In this document: one piece after another, positions 34,862 through 46,179 of the stretch
Layout: each line of letters begins with the position of its first letter
Position numbering within the stretch: the stretch's first letter is position 1
NCBI GenBank assembly: GCA_023375675.1
Contig: JALQBC010000032.1
Coordinates: forward strand, 372,001-436,000
Length of the DNA stretch: 64,000 nt
Direction of reading: 5' to 3'
From: Cytospora piceicola
Lineage: Eukaryota; Ascomycota; Sordariomycetes; Diaporthales; Cytosporaceae
Notes under the pieces: model-generated
What the model was told of the DNA's origin: nothing
The model's input: only the letters and a program-made list of their open reading frames with translations
Databases searched by the model: none
Program-made: the position numbers and the translations under genes

Positions 34862-36324
34862 ATGGATCCCAATCGGGGCAACGGGTCCCAGGCCAATCAA
34901 TACGATGAGGCCTGGGCACACGATTTGCGATTGCAATTTGAGAACCTGCTGAGGGACAGGAGACTCAACGAACTTAGTACTCGATCCCGACAAGGCACAC
35001 CACAACCCCGAGAAGCCGCTTCATCAGCCAACCTGCGGGCCTCTGCAGTCGCCTCACCATCACGACCTGCGACCTCCCATGGATCCACCCCGCCCTCATA
35101 TACTTCTCTGCGCAACCTTCCGAAAGTACCCACGCCCCCAGCAGCAAATGATGGGGCATCTCAAAAGTTCAGGAATCTGATGGTCACACTTTCGCAAACA
35201 CCAACCAAATACGAGAACCCCGGTCTACTTGACGAGGCACTTCAGGTTATTCCATTAGATCGAATCTATGGAGAGGCCGAGGAAGAATGTCAAGTATTAC
35301 AAGCGCAGGCAGAGAGTATGGGTGATGGTCGAAAACCCGAATGGGGATACCAAGATTGTGTGGTCAGAGCACTGCTCAGGTACGTCTCCACATAGTTGTC
35401 TGCATGTCAGAAAGATTCGTTGTCTGACTTGTTCCAACCAGGTGGTTTAAGCGAACCTTCTTTACATGGGTGAACAACCCTGCCTGCCCAGCATGCCTGT
35501 CTCCAACAATTGCACAGGGCAAGACCGCACCAACTCCCGAAGAAAACGCCTGCGGAGCCCTTATCGTCGAACTTTACCGGTGCTCGAATACCGCCTGCGG
35601 AGCCTACGAACGATTCCCCCGTTATAGCGATGTGTGGAGGTTACTGCAGACTCGGAGAGGCCGATGCGGAGAGTGGGCAAACTGCTTCAGTATGCTTTGC
35701 CGGGCCGTCGGTGGCCGCGTGCGTTGGGTATGGAATGCTGAAGACCACGTCTGGACCGAGGTCTACTCTGAACACCAGAAGAGATGGGTTCATGTCGATG
35801 CTTGTGAAGAGGCATGGGACAACCCACGGCTTTACTCGGAGGGGTGGGGCAAGAAGATGTCATACTGCATCGCATTCTCAATCGATGGTGCCACCGATGT
35901 TACTCGACGATATGTACGCAAGAGCGAGTATGCACTCGAGCGCACTCGATGCCCTGAAGATGTCATGCTATACATCATGCAGGAAATCAGGAACATCCGG
36001 AGGGCGAATCTGAGCAAGGAGGAGCGCTTCCGGCTGGAGAAGGAAGATTCACGTGAAGACCGCGAACTACGGAGCTTCGTCATCTCTTCCATTACCCAGG
36101 CCGTCACCGAACTCGTACCAGGCGCAGCACAGGCCGTACCTGCGCCTGCTGCCCCCCAACCGGCCCGACGATCACCCGCCTCTACCGACGATACAAAAAC
36201 TCCAGCCGAACAGCCTGGACGACACAGTGGAAATGCCGAGTGGGTCGCTGCACGCGGTGAAAATGGAAGGCGACAACAATTCCAGCCACCCCAAGACCCC
36301 TCGCGCCAACCTCCCTTCCCCTGA
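34862..36324 (+). CDS. PNG1: Cytoplasmic peptide:N-glycanase (transglutaminase-like)
   Basis: Two exons, 34862-35379 and 35442-36324, encode 466 aa. PNG1 removes N-glycans from misfolded glycoproteins during ER-associated degradation. The zinc-binding region is visible as CPAC followed by [16 protein letters not shown], then the transglutaminase core: [11 protein letters not shown] (Cys248), [12 protein letters not shown] (His275) and WVHVDACE (Asp292), followed by [13 protein letters not shown]. The spacing between the three residues (27 and 17) equals that of yeast Png1 (Cys191/His218/Asp235). The N-terminal 170 residues and the C-terminal 100 residues are low-complexity and lineage-specific. 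From memory, the Neurospora and Trichoderma homologues lost two of these residues and are inactive; this copy keeps all three. The 5' leader is long and CT-rich. Confidence 0.9.
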
Positions 36325-38454
36325 AAAGGCCACAGCGGATGTTAGCAAACAACTCCAACTTACAGCTTCGCGGCAGGATACCAACCACAGCCGTCGTATC
36401 CCGGGGCCGCTCGCAATGAGAAAACGGTTCCAGCAAGGTCGAGCTACGGAGGTGACCTATGCGACCGCGCTCGGCCAGATAACCGACTCGTCGAATGGCC
36501 GGCCTAGAGCGCAACCTCGCCTCTTATAAGCACAGACGACGAGGCCGCCTTCGAAAGTTTCTATATCCCTAATCCTACTTATGTTTTCCAGTACTCGAAG
36601 TAACCGCCGGAAAATCGATGGTCGACGTACCATTGCTCAGCGTTTACCGAGACCATCTTCGACCACTTCTACCAACACATCTTCGAGAGTCTCATCTGTA
36701 CCTATCCATTACTGGTCGCAAATACTCGCATCTACTTTTTTTTGTTTTGTTTTTAACTCACATTTGTTGACCTGATGGTTTAACAGCGGCGCAATGGTTG
36801 GCGAAGTGTTTGGTGTTTGTTTCATATTGGCACAATACGGCGCTGGGAGCTACTACTTCGCGCCGAGGCGTTCTGGGGAGAGGCGAGGCTTGATCGCAAC
36901 TGCATGGCCATCAGAATTATGGGGGAGGACATCTGATTCAGGGAGCTGTTCTGGGCAGGCAAAATCATGTACAAAGCGCGGCACGAGGTGAACGACGATT
37001 TTCCGTCAAGGCCTCGGCGGGGAAGGGGATGATAAAGATACTAGACCAGGGTATGGGACGACCTCCTGGCAGGTGTACAGAGAGCCTCGGTAGAGGGGAA
37101 GGAAATGGGGGCCTTTGAAAAAGTCTGATACCACAAATCAAATCAATATGATGAAACCCCCCTTCGAGGGGCTTGGAATCCAGGGACTGGTTCATTGCGA
37201 GACTCTTGTGCTGTGTTCTGCTTACGACAGGTGGTTGCGTACGCAACCTTGGGCCATCGGCGTATATGCGTACGAAAGACTTCGGTCATGCATAATAAGC
37301 ACCAGCTCCATACTCTGAGGTTTTTTGTCGATGGGCCCTGCATGGCCAAGACCGTCGGTTGGTGGTTCGTCATTTCTTGTTTCTTGATGCCGAGACTAGC
37401 TGACGCGTTTGGAAGTGGTACCTATTGCCTGGCATTGGGCGCCTCACTGCTACACGGCAAACAAAGTGAAGCCGGAGGTGAACTTACTAAGATGTCGTGG
37501 AGAGCACCAGGTGACTCTTTAGGTAGTCTGGAGACGGTCATCCTGCAAGAGCAATTTCAGCAAACCATCCGACGCGGCCGAGATTGGACGCGCGTCGGTC
37601 AAACCCATTCTACAAACCTTACCGGAAAGGTCGGTTTACTTGTCTTGTCCGCTGTCCCCTACTCGGCACTCACCATCCCAATTCTTATTTTCAGAGCTGG
37701 GAGATGAGAGAAGGTTCATGAGACTATGGCTGGTGATGTAAAGTCAAACTCACATCCTTTACAGCTGGAGCGAACCAATCCTAGCCAAAGCCTACTCCTG
37801 CTCCCCTCCGTCCGAGCGCACACGCACGCAAAGGTTAAAGGACAAGGAGAAAGCCGACTAATATTGCTCTCTCTACGAGGCCAACAAAACGCCCACAAAG
37901 ACCTTTGACGTCCTGCTGCGCGCAATCGGCTTGCACATTGTGAGAACGCGGAGATTGACGGTGACGAGCCCGCGGAAAGCCCACGGCTGCGTGCACGGCC
38001 TGGAGGACGTAAGGCCTGGAGCATTCCGCCTACTCCCGGCTTGTCGCTGGGTTGGTTTTACAAGTTTGCACAATCATGAATGGCCGGTCGTCGAGAAAGC
38101 ACGGCTGGTACCAGCCATCTCGACACCCGTCTCATAGCGGCGGCACCGAACTTCTCAAAAGCTCTCCGAGCGCTCACCGGGCCTCTCTCGACAGCTCGTC
38201 TGGGCACGCGAGCCTGGTTCAATCCTGGTCTGCCGGTCTGGGCACGCGAGCCTGGTTCAATTCTGGTCTGCCGTCGCAATGGAACTCGAACTTTGCAAGC
38301 ACATCCATAGCGTCATCCTGGCCAATACTCAGGGGAAGCACAACAGGTACGATCATGCGCTCTCAGGACATTAAACTGCCTTGAACAATGTGAAGGCTCT
38401 TTCATTGGAGAACATTATACTCTCAGGCATTGGCAACACTGAATTCCGCACATG
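36325..38454. other. Intergenic region between PNG1 and the polyketide cluster
   Basis: 2.1 kb without a supportable gene. The longest plus-strand frame (about 37195-37707) begins at TTG and shows no domain. A 38-bp tandem duplication lies at 38198-38273. This stretch is the left border zone of the biosynthetic cluster. Confidence 0.5.
38198..38273. repeat. 38-bp tandem duplication
   Basis: Two adjacent copies of a 38-bp unit beginning GTCTGGGCACGCGAGCC, differing at a single base (C/T), 182 bp beyond the PKS stop codon. Confidence 0.9.
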
Positions 38455-41400
38455 CTACCGATCCTCCTCCTTCATCATCAAACCAAGATGCTCAGCTACA
38501 TCTAGGGCAAGACCAGCGAAAGTAGTATTCGGGTTTGACAAAGTTGTAACACTTGTAGCCCAAGCAAACTCAGCGAACAACCATCTCTGAATCTCGACTC
38601 CAATCATCGAGTCAACACCGTGGCTGGCCACAGACGCCCCCTGGAGCTTGAACGTCTCGGGCTCCAACCCGAGGATGCGAGCGGTTTGCCTCACGATGTG
38701 CAAGCCCAAAGCCGCCAGCATGTCTTCTTGAGGCAGCCCTTCCAAGCTCGATGCGAAAGACCCCTCACGGCTTTGCCCATTGGGACTAGCGTTCATGTGT
38801 TCAAGCCTGGCCTCAAGCGCTTTCCGCACCGAGGACATGCGCGCATCTTGGTACCAGAAAGAACCCGAAGGCTCTACGCCTCCGTAGTCCATTGCTTCAA
38901 GCATAGCGTCGGGCTCAAGGCCGACGATCAGCTGGACGTCGCCAAGACGCACCTCGTCGGGAGTGGAAGGCCGGCCATGGACGATGGCGGCCTCGAATGC
39001 GGTGAGCATCTCCTTCTCGTCAATGCCAAAGGGCATCTTTCTCGCCAGGCTCTCTGCCACGGCCGCGTTCTCGGCCACGACTCCGACGTCCTCGATCATG
39101 GGCAGCGCAACAGAACAGGCGGCAAGGCCTCGGCGGCGCCGGTGGAGAGCGAGAAAGTCCAGGTAGCTATTGGCAGTACAGTAGTTGGCCTGACCCGGGT
39201 TGCCTAGCACGGCGGAGATGCTGCTGGTCATGAGAAAGAAATCGAGTGGCGTGTCTGCGAGCGCTTTGTCGAGAGCAACGGCCCCCTGAACCTTGGGCAG
39301 CAAGGCCGCCTGATAGTCATTGAAGGCCATCTTCTCATACAGGCCGTCTCGAAGTACCATGGCGGCGTGGACCACCCCCCGGATAGGCATTCGGCGTTGT
39401 GTCTGCCGTACCACATCGGTGACTGCTGTCTCGTCGCTTGCGTCCACTTGGAACACCTCGACACTGGCACCTGACTCCAAAAGCCGGTCCACTACTGCGG
39501 TGGCTTCAGGTTTGCCGGCCCCTGAACGCGACAGGAAAATGAAGTTCTTGCAGCCTTTTTCCAGCATCCAAGTCGTGAGGCTGCGGCCGAGTCCACCGAG
39601 GCAGCCAACAAGCAAATAGGCACCATCCGCTTCGAAACGTACGGGTACTTGCTGGGCCAAGATGCTGCTTGTCTATATCGCAAAGTTAGTACGAATTCGC
39701 ATCAGCGTTGTCGTCAGACGTCTTTCCGGGGCTTATCTTACATCGGTATGGTTCTGGTCGTCAGGGACTTCAAGCTCTCCGAGTGAATCCTCATCGGTCG
39801 GTTTGGGCTCTGTGTGACCGTAGAGGAGGTGGTTCAATGCCTCGGCGGGCTCCAAGCGTGGGACCAACACCCGTGAGTCCTTGTCCAGCCAATATTCGAC
39901 ATCTCGCTGATCGCTAGCTCGCCCATCAGTGGCCTTGAGGGTTGACAACTGGTAGCGAACCAAGGCCGCCACCACATCATTGGAAACCTCATTGTCCGCG
40001 TCAACAAGACCTATCCTAACATCAGAAGCCTCAGATCTGATTGCGCGGAGAAATCCCTGAGGAAGACCACTGTCGATGGAGTCACCCTGGTTGGCGCCCC
40101 GAGTGACCCACACAATGGGTTTGGCGGACCGTAGAAGGATGTCTCGGAGGGATTTCCAGCTGTCCTCTGTTGCACTTCTTAGAACGGACCCAGCCGAGTC
40201 GTCAATAACAATGCTGTCGATCTTTTCCCAACCTTTGGCCGAAGTGCTTTCCACGATCGAGAATGGAGTGCCGCCGAGTGCGCTCCAGGGAGCAGACCGT
40301 TCCAGGTCGTTGTGTGGAAGTAGTACGGCAACTCTCGATTCTTCATCCCCTGTCGGCGTAGCTTCTCTCAAATATTCTCGGGCGTGCTCGTCCTCCTTCC
40401 AAGCCGCTGTCTGAAATGGCTCTCTCGGACCTTTCTCGGTCAACATAAGCGGCACGGCTGCCTCGTACGCCACCATTTCCAAATTCCGGATTTCCATCAA
40501 GCAGCTTTCAGAAGTGTTCGACATTAGCTTCAAGCTCCCTGTAAAACGGCGGCCACTCTGAAAGTCATTGTCAACCCATGCAAAGCAGGAGCCGCTCTGA
40601 TCCAAGTCCAACGCTGAGCTGGGAAAGGAAACGGTCATTTCGTCGATCTTGAGTGGGATCACGCCCCAGGGCATCTCCTTGTGTAAACCACGATGGACAG
40701 CAGCAATCATCGCATGAAGACAACCATCTATGGTGGACGGGTGGAGCATATATCGGGACTCAAGCTCCGTTTGTTGAGTCTGCACTTTGATCCGAGTGGA
40801 CGCCCAGCGGTCTCTGCCGTTTGAGCGGACTTCCTCGATCATGGTCTGGAAGTTGGGGCCGTACCGAAAGCCCACGCGCTCGAGCGAATGGTACCAGCGC
40901 TTAGTGGAATTCCTCTGGTGGAGTTGGATGGGTTTGAAGGGGCAGTGGCTGATCATGTTTGACGACTTGCTCTCCCACCGAATCTTTCCGGTACTGTGAA
41001 CCGTCCACAGACCGCTGTCTTGTGCAACGGACTCGACTGTGAAGGTGTTCCAGGCTCCAGTCTCGTCTTTTTCCAATCGAGTGTGCACCTCGATGCCGTC
41101 TTCGGAGTCTGGTACGATTAGCGTCTTCTGAATGTCGATATCGGCCAACCTGACACTGCCTGCTTCAGCTGGCTCAAGGTCTAGTTGCTGCAGAAGTCCC
41201 TCGATGGCTAAAGAGATATGTCCTGCCGCGGGAAACACCACATCAGTGCCCAAAACATGATGTGGGAACCATTTGACATCGCGTTGACGCAGTATGTTCT
41301 TCCAAGTCGGCGCATTGCTGGACAAACCAAAGACGCGGCGACCAAGGACATCATGTCTGGGGTGCTTAGACGAGCGTAAGTCGGCGATGACTCGAGGCTG

Positions 41401-44400
41401 ATGCCAGTATTGACGCTCGTAGTTCCATTGGTAAGCTGGCAAGTCGACCAGGCATCGCGGCTGGCTTTGCACGCCACCCTTCACATCCACAGGAGTCGCG
41501 TTGCGGAATTTGTTGACCATGTCAAACCGGACACCCGCGCCCAGGAGGAAGAGCTCTCCAGCCGTTTTGAGCAATGCGACCGCATCGTTCTGGCCGCGGA
41601 CCAGGGAGCTGATGTGTTCCAGATCCAGGTTGTGCTCAGCACATATCTGCTTGACAGCGCCGCGAAGTGCCGGGTGTGGTCCAATCTCCACCAGCACCTT
41701 CACGTTGGAGAACTCGGAACTCTTACCCAGTTCCTGCACTGCGGAGTCGAAGCGGACTCTGTTTCGCAGATTTTCGCACCAGTACGAGATGGTTAAGTCC
41801 GAGTCTTCGACCACGGACGCCGTGACGGATGAGACCATGCCGGTCTCGGCCTGTCGCCAGGAGATGTCCGTCTCGGCGATTGCCTTGTGTGCTTCGGTAT
41901 AGAGCTGCTTGTAGAGAGGCGCCACTGCATCCATGTGCCGGGAATGGTAGGCCTTGCCAGTCTTGAGCTCACGAGCAAATATTCCCAAATCGTCAAAAAC
42001 CTTCTTCAAAGCAGTGATATCCTCCTGGGAGCTGGATAGTGTCGTACTTCCTGGTGAGTTCTCGCAAGCAATCGAGACCCGCTTGGCCGCATCGGGGGGG
42101 AGAAGGTTAATATACTCCTGAACATCTCCGGCGCCCAGTCCCACAGCAAGCATACTGCCCTCGGGCGCCACCTTTGAGACTGCAAGTCCGCGGAAGTATG
42201 CAGCGAGAATAGCCTCCGGGGCAGATATACGCCCCGCTGCGTACGCAGCTGCAATCTCTCCCGACGAGTGTCCTACGCACACTGCAGGCGTAATACCCCA
42301 CGAGGCAAAAACGTCGACGATGGCGATTTGTATTGCCGTGCAGGCCGGCTGTGAGGTATCGGGCTGACCCACGCGGCTCGAATCCGGGGGCTCTGCAAGT
42401 ATCTTGCGCAAAGACCAGGCTGGTCTGTACATTGGTGGGACGGCGCGCTTGAGAACTCGGTCCAGTGCGTCAATGGTCTCTCCAAATAGGGGAATCTTCT
42501 GCAAGGCTTCGTGGCCCATGCGAGCCCACTGCGATCCTTGGCCTGTGAACACGAAACCAATGCCCTGCTGCTGAGCTTCTTTGGGCTGGGACGGTCTGGA
42601 GCCGTATACAAACTCATCCGGTGAGAAGGCGTCCGCTTCCAGGCTCGGCCAACCAATGGTGTAGCCTCGGGCGCCTGAAAAACGACTACGCTTCTCGTTG
42701 AGCGTGTAAGCCAAGTCAGGAAGATGGTAATCGCCAACGACCTCGCGGTGGGCCTTGATGTTGCGGACGAGGGTGGTCTGGTCATGTGCGCTCATGGTAA
42801 CAAGGAACGGTCTGTCGATGCTGGCAGGGTCATAGGTGTATGTGGCTTCTGTTTTAGGTCTCCCATGTGCGTACCAGGGGCACAGGTCGTCCACTGCCTC
42901 GACGACAAGGTGAGCGTTGGTGCCGCCGTACCCGAAGGAGGATACACTTGCTCGACGAACATCGAACTCTTCGGGCCATTTCATCAAGCTTGAGACAATC
43001 TTGACGTTCCATTCTTTGTCCTTGATGGCAGGATTGAGATTATTGAATCCATGGACAGCGGGTATCTCAGCCTTCTCGGTCATCAGGGCTGCCTTCATAG
43101 TGGCGAAAATGCCTGAGGCGGCTTCGCTATGGCCAATATTGGCCTTGACCGCGCCGAGGATTAGGGGACTCTCGAGACTCCTTGAGTCGTTCATGCCTCG
43201 CGAGACTGCTTCCACTTCGATTGGATCGCCCGTCGGGGTTCCAGTGCCGTGACACTCCAAATAGGCCGTCTGGTTGGGATCGAGGTTGGCCCTTGTATAT
43301 GCCTGGCGGAGAACGCGCTCTTGGCCATATTTGTTCGGAAACGTGATGCCCATGCCAGGTACCTTTCCGTTCGTGTTGACAGCAGAAGTACGAATCACAC
43401 CCCTGGGCAAACTGTAAGTCAAGCGCGCAGGATGTTATTGTGTGCAGGCAACTCACCGGATCAAATTTCCGTCTCGTACAGCATCAGAAAGTCTCTTCAA
43501 ATACAACGCGCCCACACCCTCGGCACGTCCATAGCCATCTGCACTTTCGTCGAATGTGTGGCATCTGTGTTTGGGGTAAGCATGAGTCTACAAACACTCA
43601 AGTAAGTGTCAGGTGAACTTACTCAGATGTTGGAGATAGCACTCCGAGTTTGGCTGTGTTCATTTGCTGGTCCTAAACATCAAGTCGCCATCAGTTTTGT
43701 TCCTAGATTCCAGCTATGTCACAGCCACTGGAGTCGTGCAGACATACCACCATCATGACCAGGTTACTGCCAGAAGCGACGGCCCCATCGCAGTCTCGCG
43801 CCCGCAGGGCGTGGCAAGCATTGTGGATAGCGTACAGCGCCGACGAACAGGCAGTATTCACGACTGAGCTTGGTCCGTTGAGGTCAAAGGCGTGGTTGAT
43901 ACGAGTAGATATCAGGCCCGGATCCACCCCAGTCGCAGCGTAGTTGTGTCGAAAGTCGCGCTCAAAGACGGACATCTGCTGGTAATCGCTGGTGAAACTC
44001 GCCGCGTAGACGCCCGTGTTGGACCCAGCCAGCTCGTCGAGCCGTATTCCGGCATTCTCAAACACCTCGTAGCAAACCTCGAGCATCTTTCGCTGCTGTG
44101 GGTCCAGCCACTGCGCCTCGACGGGTGTCATATTGAAGAAGGTGGGGTCAAAGTCCACCGGGTTCCCGTCGAGGAAGTACCCGCCTAGGGACGAGTAGGA
44201 GCCGGGGCGAGAGAGGTCGGGGTGGTAGTGTGCCTCAATGTTGAAGCGGTTGCTGGGGACTCTGTCGTTTCGGACAGATCGCGTATCGCGGAGCGTCTGC
44301 CACAGTTTGGATGGCGAGTCGATGGAACCAGGCAGGCGGCAAGCTAATTGATGTTTGAGTTAACTTTTGAACTTGTTTTCATAAACATCCTCTTATCCAG

Positions 44401-44480
44401 GGGAGAGCGAGGATCATACCCATTCCCACGATAGCAATAGGCTCGAGTCCTTGGCCCTCGTCTCCGTTGATGAAAGGCAT
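38455..44480 (-). CDS. Reducing iterative type I polyketide synthase (KS-AT-DH-psiKR-KR-ACP)
   Basis: Six minus-strand exons (44480-44420, 44343-43748, 43672-43623, 43564-43457, 43411-39742, 39672-38455) encode 1900 aa. Domains: KS at about 14-440 with Cys186 (NTACSSA), His326 (ECHGTGT) and His366 ([10 protein letters not shown]); AT at about 555-880 with GHSSGE (Ser654) and AYHSRHM, typical of malonyl-CoA loading; DH at about 955-1245 with [11 protein letters not shown] (His989/990) and LHPSTIDG (Asp1167); a pseudo-KR at about 1300-1495 (IVWVTRGA); KR from 1518 (GCLGGLG) with the TSSISAV...ANYCTAN active site; and ACP with HGVDSM (Ser1850). No C-methyltransferase, enoylreductase, thioesterase or reductase domain is present, which makes it much shorter than usual highly reducing synthases. 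Expected output is an unsaturated or hydroxylated, non-C-methylated chain (inference). It diverges from the FMO gene. Confidence 0.93.
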
Positions 44481-46086
44481 TTTGTGTATAAATTGTATAG
44501 GATTTATAAATAATGACCTTGATCTGGAGGTCTGGTGTTCTTGACAATTGGATTCTGGTATCTGTCGTCAGGCGCTGGCTGTCGAGTTTCTATAGCGGAG
44601 CGGTCCTCTACTTATAGGAAGTGACAAATACACTTATCCTTCTTATGAACCCAATGGGATCGTCCATAGAAGACTCTGACTCCCAACTTCAACCAACCTT
44701 GCCGTAAGTATCTCTTCTTTCGGCCCAAGGGTCCTCCCCTGAGGATGCCATCCGTTGCCCTGGAAGGGGGGGGGGGGTTGGGACGGGCTCGATCGAAGAC
44801 GATGTCGTTATGCTGCGGCCTCGCTTCGTAGTCGACTTTCTTGCATATTAGACGACGAGCCATGAGACCATGACGTCTTTGTGGCGGTGTGGTTTCTATA
44901 ATGAGTAGTGATTAGTAGGTAGTAGCGAGAGCCACCAGTATGTATGTAGAGATGCGTTCTGAACGCCACAACACCTCGTTTTCATGCAGGTAAGACGATG
45001 ACTGCAAGACGAAACTTTGTAAAAACTCGATCAATTATCATGAAGACCAAAGAAGATCGACCACATGCTATCCCACTGGAAAATAGATTGGGGCAAGGAC
45101 ATTAACTTAAAACTTAGCTCTTACGAGATGACGAAGACCGGTACTTTGCTGCAGAACTTCGTCGATCAACTACATATTTCCTCGATCATTGCCGCGATAG
45201 GAAATAGTCACGGGTCAGAGAGTACGCGGGGCGTACAGCAAGGGCACCTCCGTTATCATACGATCCATCCAACAGATATTTATGATAAATCATAGTATAT
45301 AATTATATACTAATAAAGGGAGTACTATGCGCGGGCCATACATGTATATTCAAAGTTTTAGTGTTAATGTTTCATTACCCTACCCACAACCCTAACCCCT
45401 TTTACCTCTTTAGAGAGGAGTGGGACTTTAGGGGCCTGCTAAGAATTAAGAAGGGATGAAAAAAGCTTATACATATTAGCAAAACGAGTACCCCCTTTAG
45501 CATATTCTGGGAATCCGTGTGATACATGATATATCGTAAAATAAAGGGCTCCGATACAAAAGAAACTACCATAATATCCAACAGAGTTGTATGATAAATG
45601 GTGACATATTCTAACGGGGATGATGATATCGGGGTACCCTCACTGTATCGGTGCATTCCGGGCGCAGGTTGTAAGTACTTAATGGCTGGTTGGCCAAACA
45701 TGGGACGACTTCAGGATGTACTCTTTGACACACCTGCTTCGGATGTTGACTCTCAAGTTAGGCCTTCAAGAGGTGGTGACGGAAGCAAGGTTCTGCTGAA
45801 GGACTTCGCCGATGACCTCCAGAGTTTCTCGGTTATTACTTGATTCGGAAAATTTCACGGGTCAAAGTACTTGGGTACTCTGGGCCAGTCAGCGGATCTC
45901 GACTACAGCTCTCAGAAGGCAAAAAAGGCTCGTAATTCGGATGAGATACAGTTAGCCTCGATACACAAGTCGATCATCCATATCGTATTCACTGCTCACT
46001 ACTACAGGAATGACGTTATGAATTCAATTTAGAGGCTCGATTCCACAGTAGCCACATCTTGGGCATGTATATACATATTATACATA

Positions 46087-46088
<2 letters not shown>

Positions 46089-46118
<30 letters not shown>
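46089..46118. repeat. CA microsatellite
   Basis: About 15 CA units, directly followed by TTTATATATATAG in the FMO promoter. Confidence 0.9.
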
Positions 46119-46119
46119 T

Positions 46120-46130
46120 TTATATATATA
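46120..46130 (+). promoter_or_regulatory. Candidate TATA element of the FMO gene
   Basis: TTATATATATA about 50 bases before the ATG at 46180. Confidence 0.4.
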
Positions 46131-46179
46131 GAGAGATGTATAGAAAGTTGAACAGCATTCAGTTCCGCATACACTACCT

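Larger units (their letters stand above)
44481..46179. promoter_or_regulatory. Divergent intergenic region, PKS / FMO
   Basis: 1.7 kb between the divergent PKS and monooxygenase starts. On the PKS side, TTTATAAAT lies about 30 bases before the ATG. A G12 run is at 44766-44777. About 45280-45600 is an AT-rich island. A small plus-strand frame at 45598-45843 shows no recognisable domain. The right end holds a CA microsatellite and a TATA-like run before the FMO gene. Confidence 0.5.

Noticed and set aside
37195..37707. 170-aa plus-strand ORF
   Set aside because: Starts at TTG, has no domain and lies in non-coding-looking sequence.
38210..38262. tRNA-like B-box sequences (GGTTCAATCC, GGTTCAATTC)
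   Set aside because: They are part of the 38-bp tandem duplication and no cloverleaf or A box at proper spacing can be drawn.
39742..40800. Possible methyltransferase or enoylreductase domain in the PKS
   Set aside because: The residues between DH and KR show only pseudo-KR wording (IVWVTRGA and following); no SAM-binding glycine motif or ER NADPH motif is visible.
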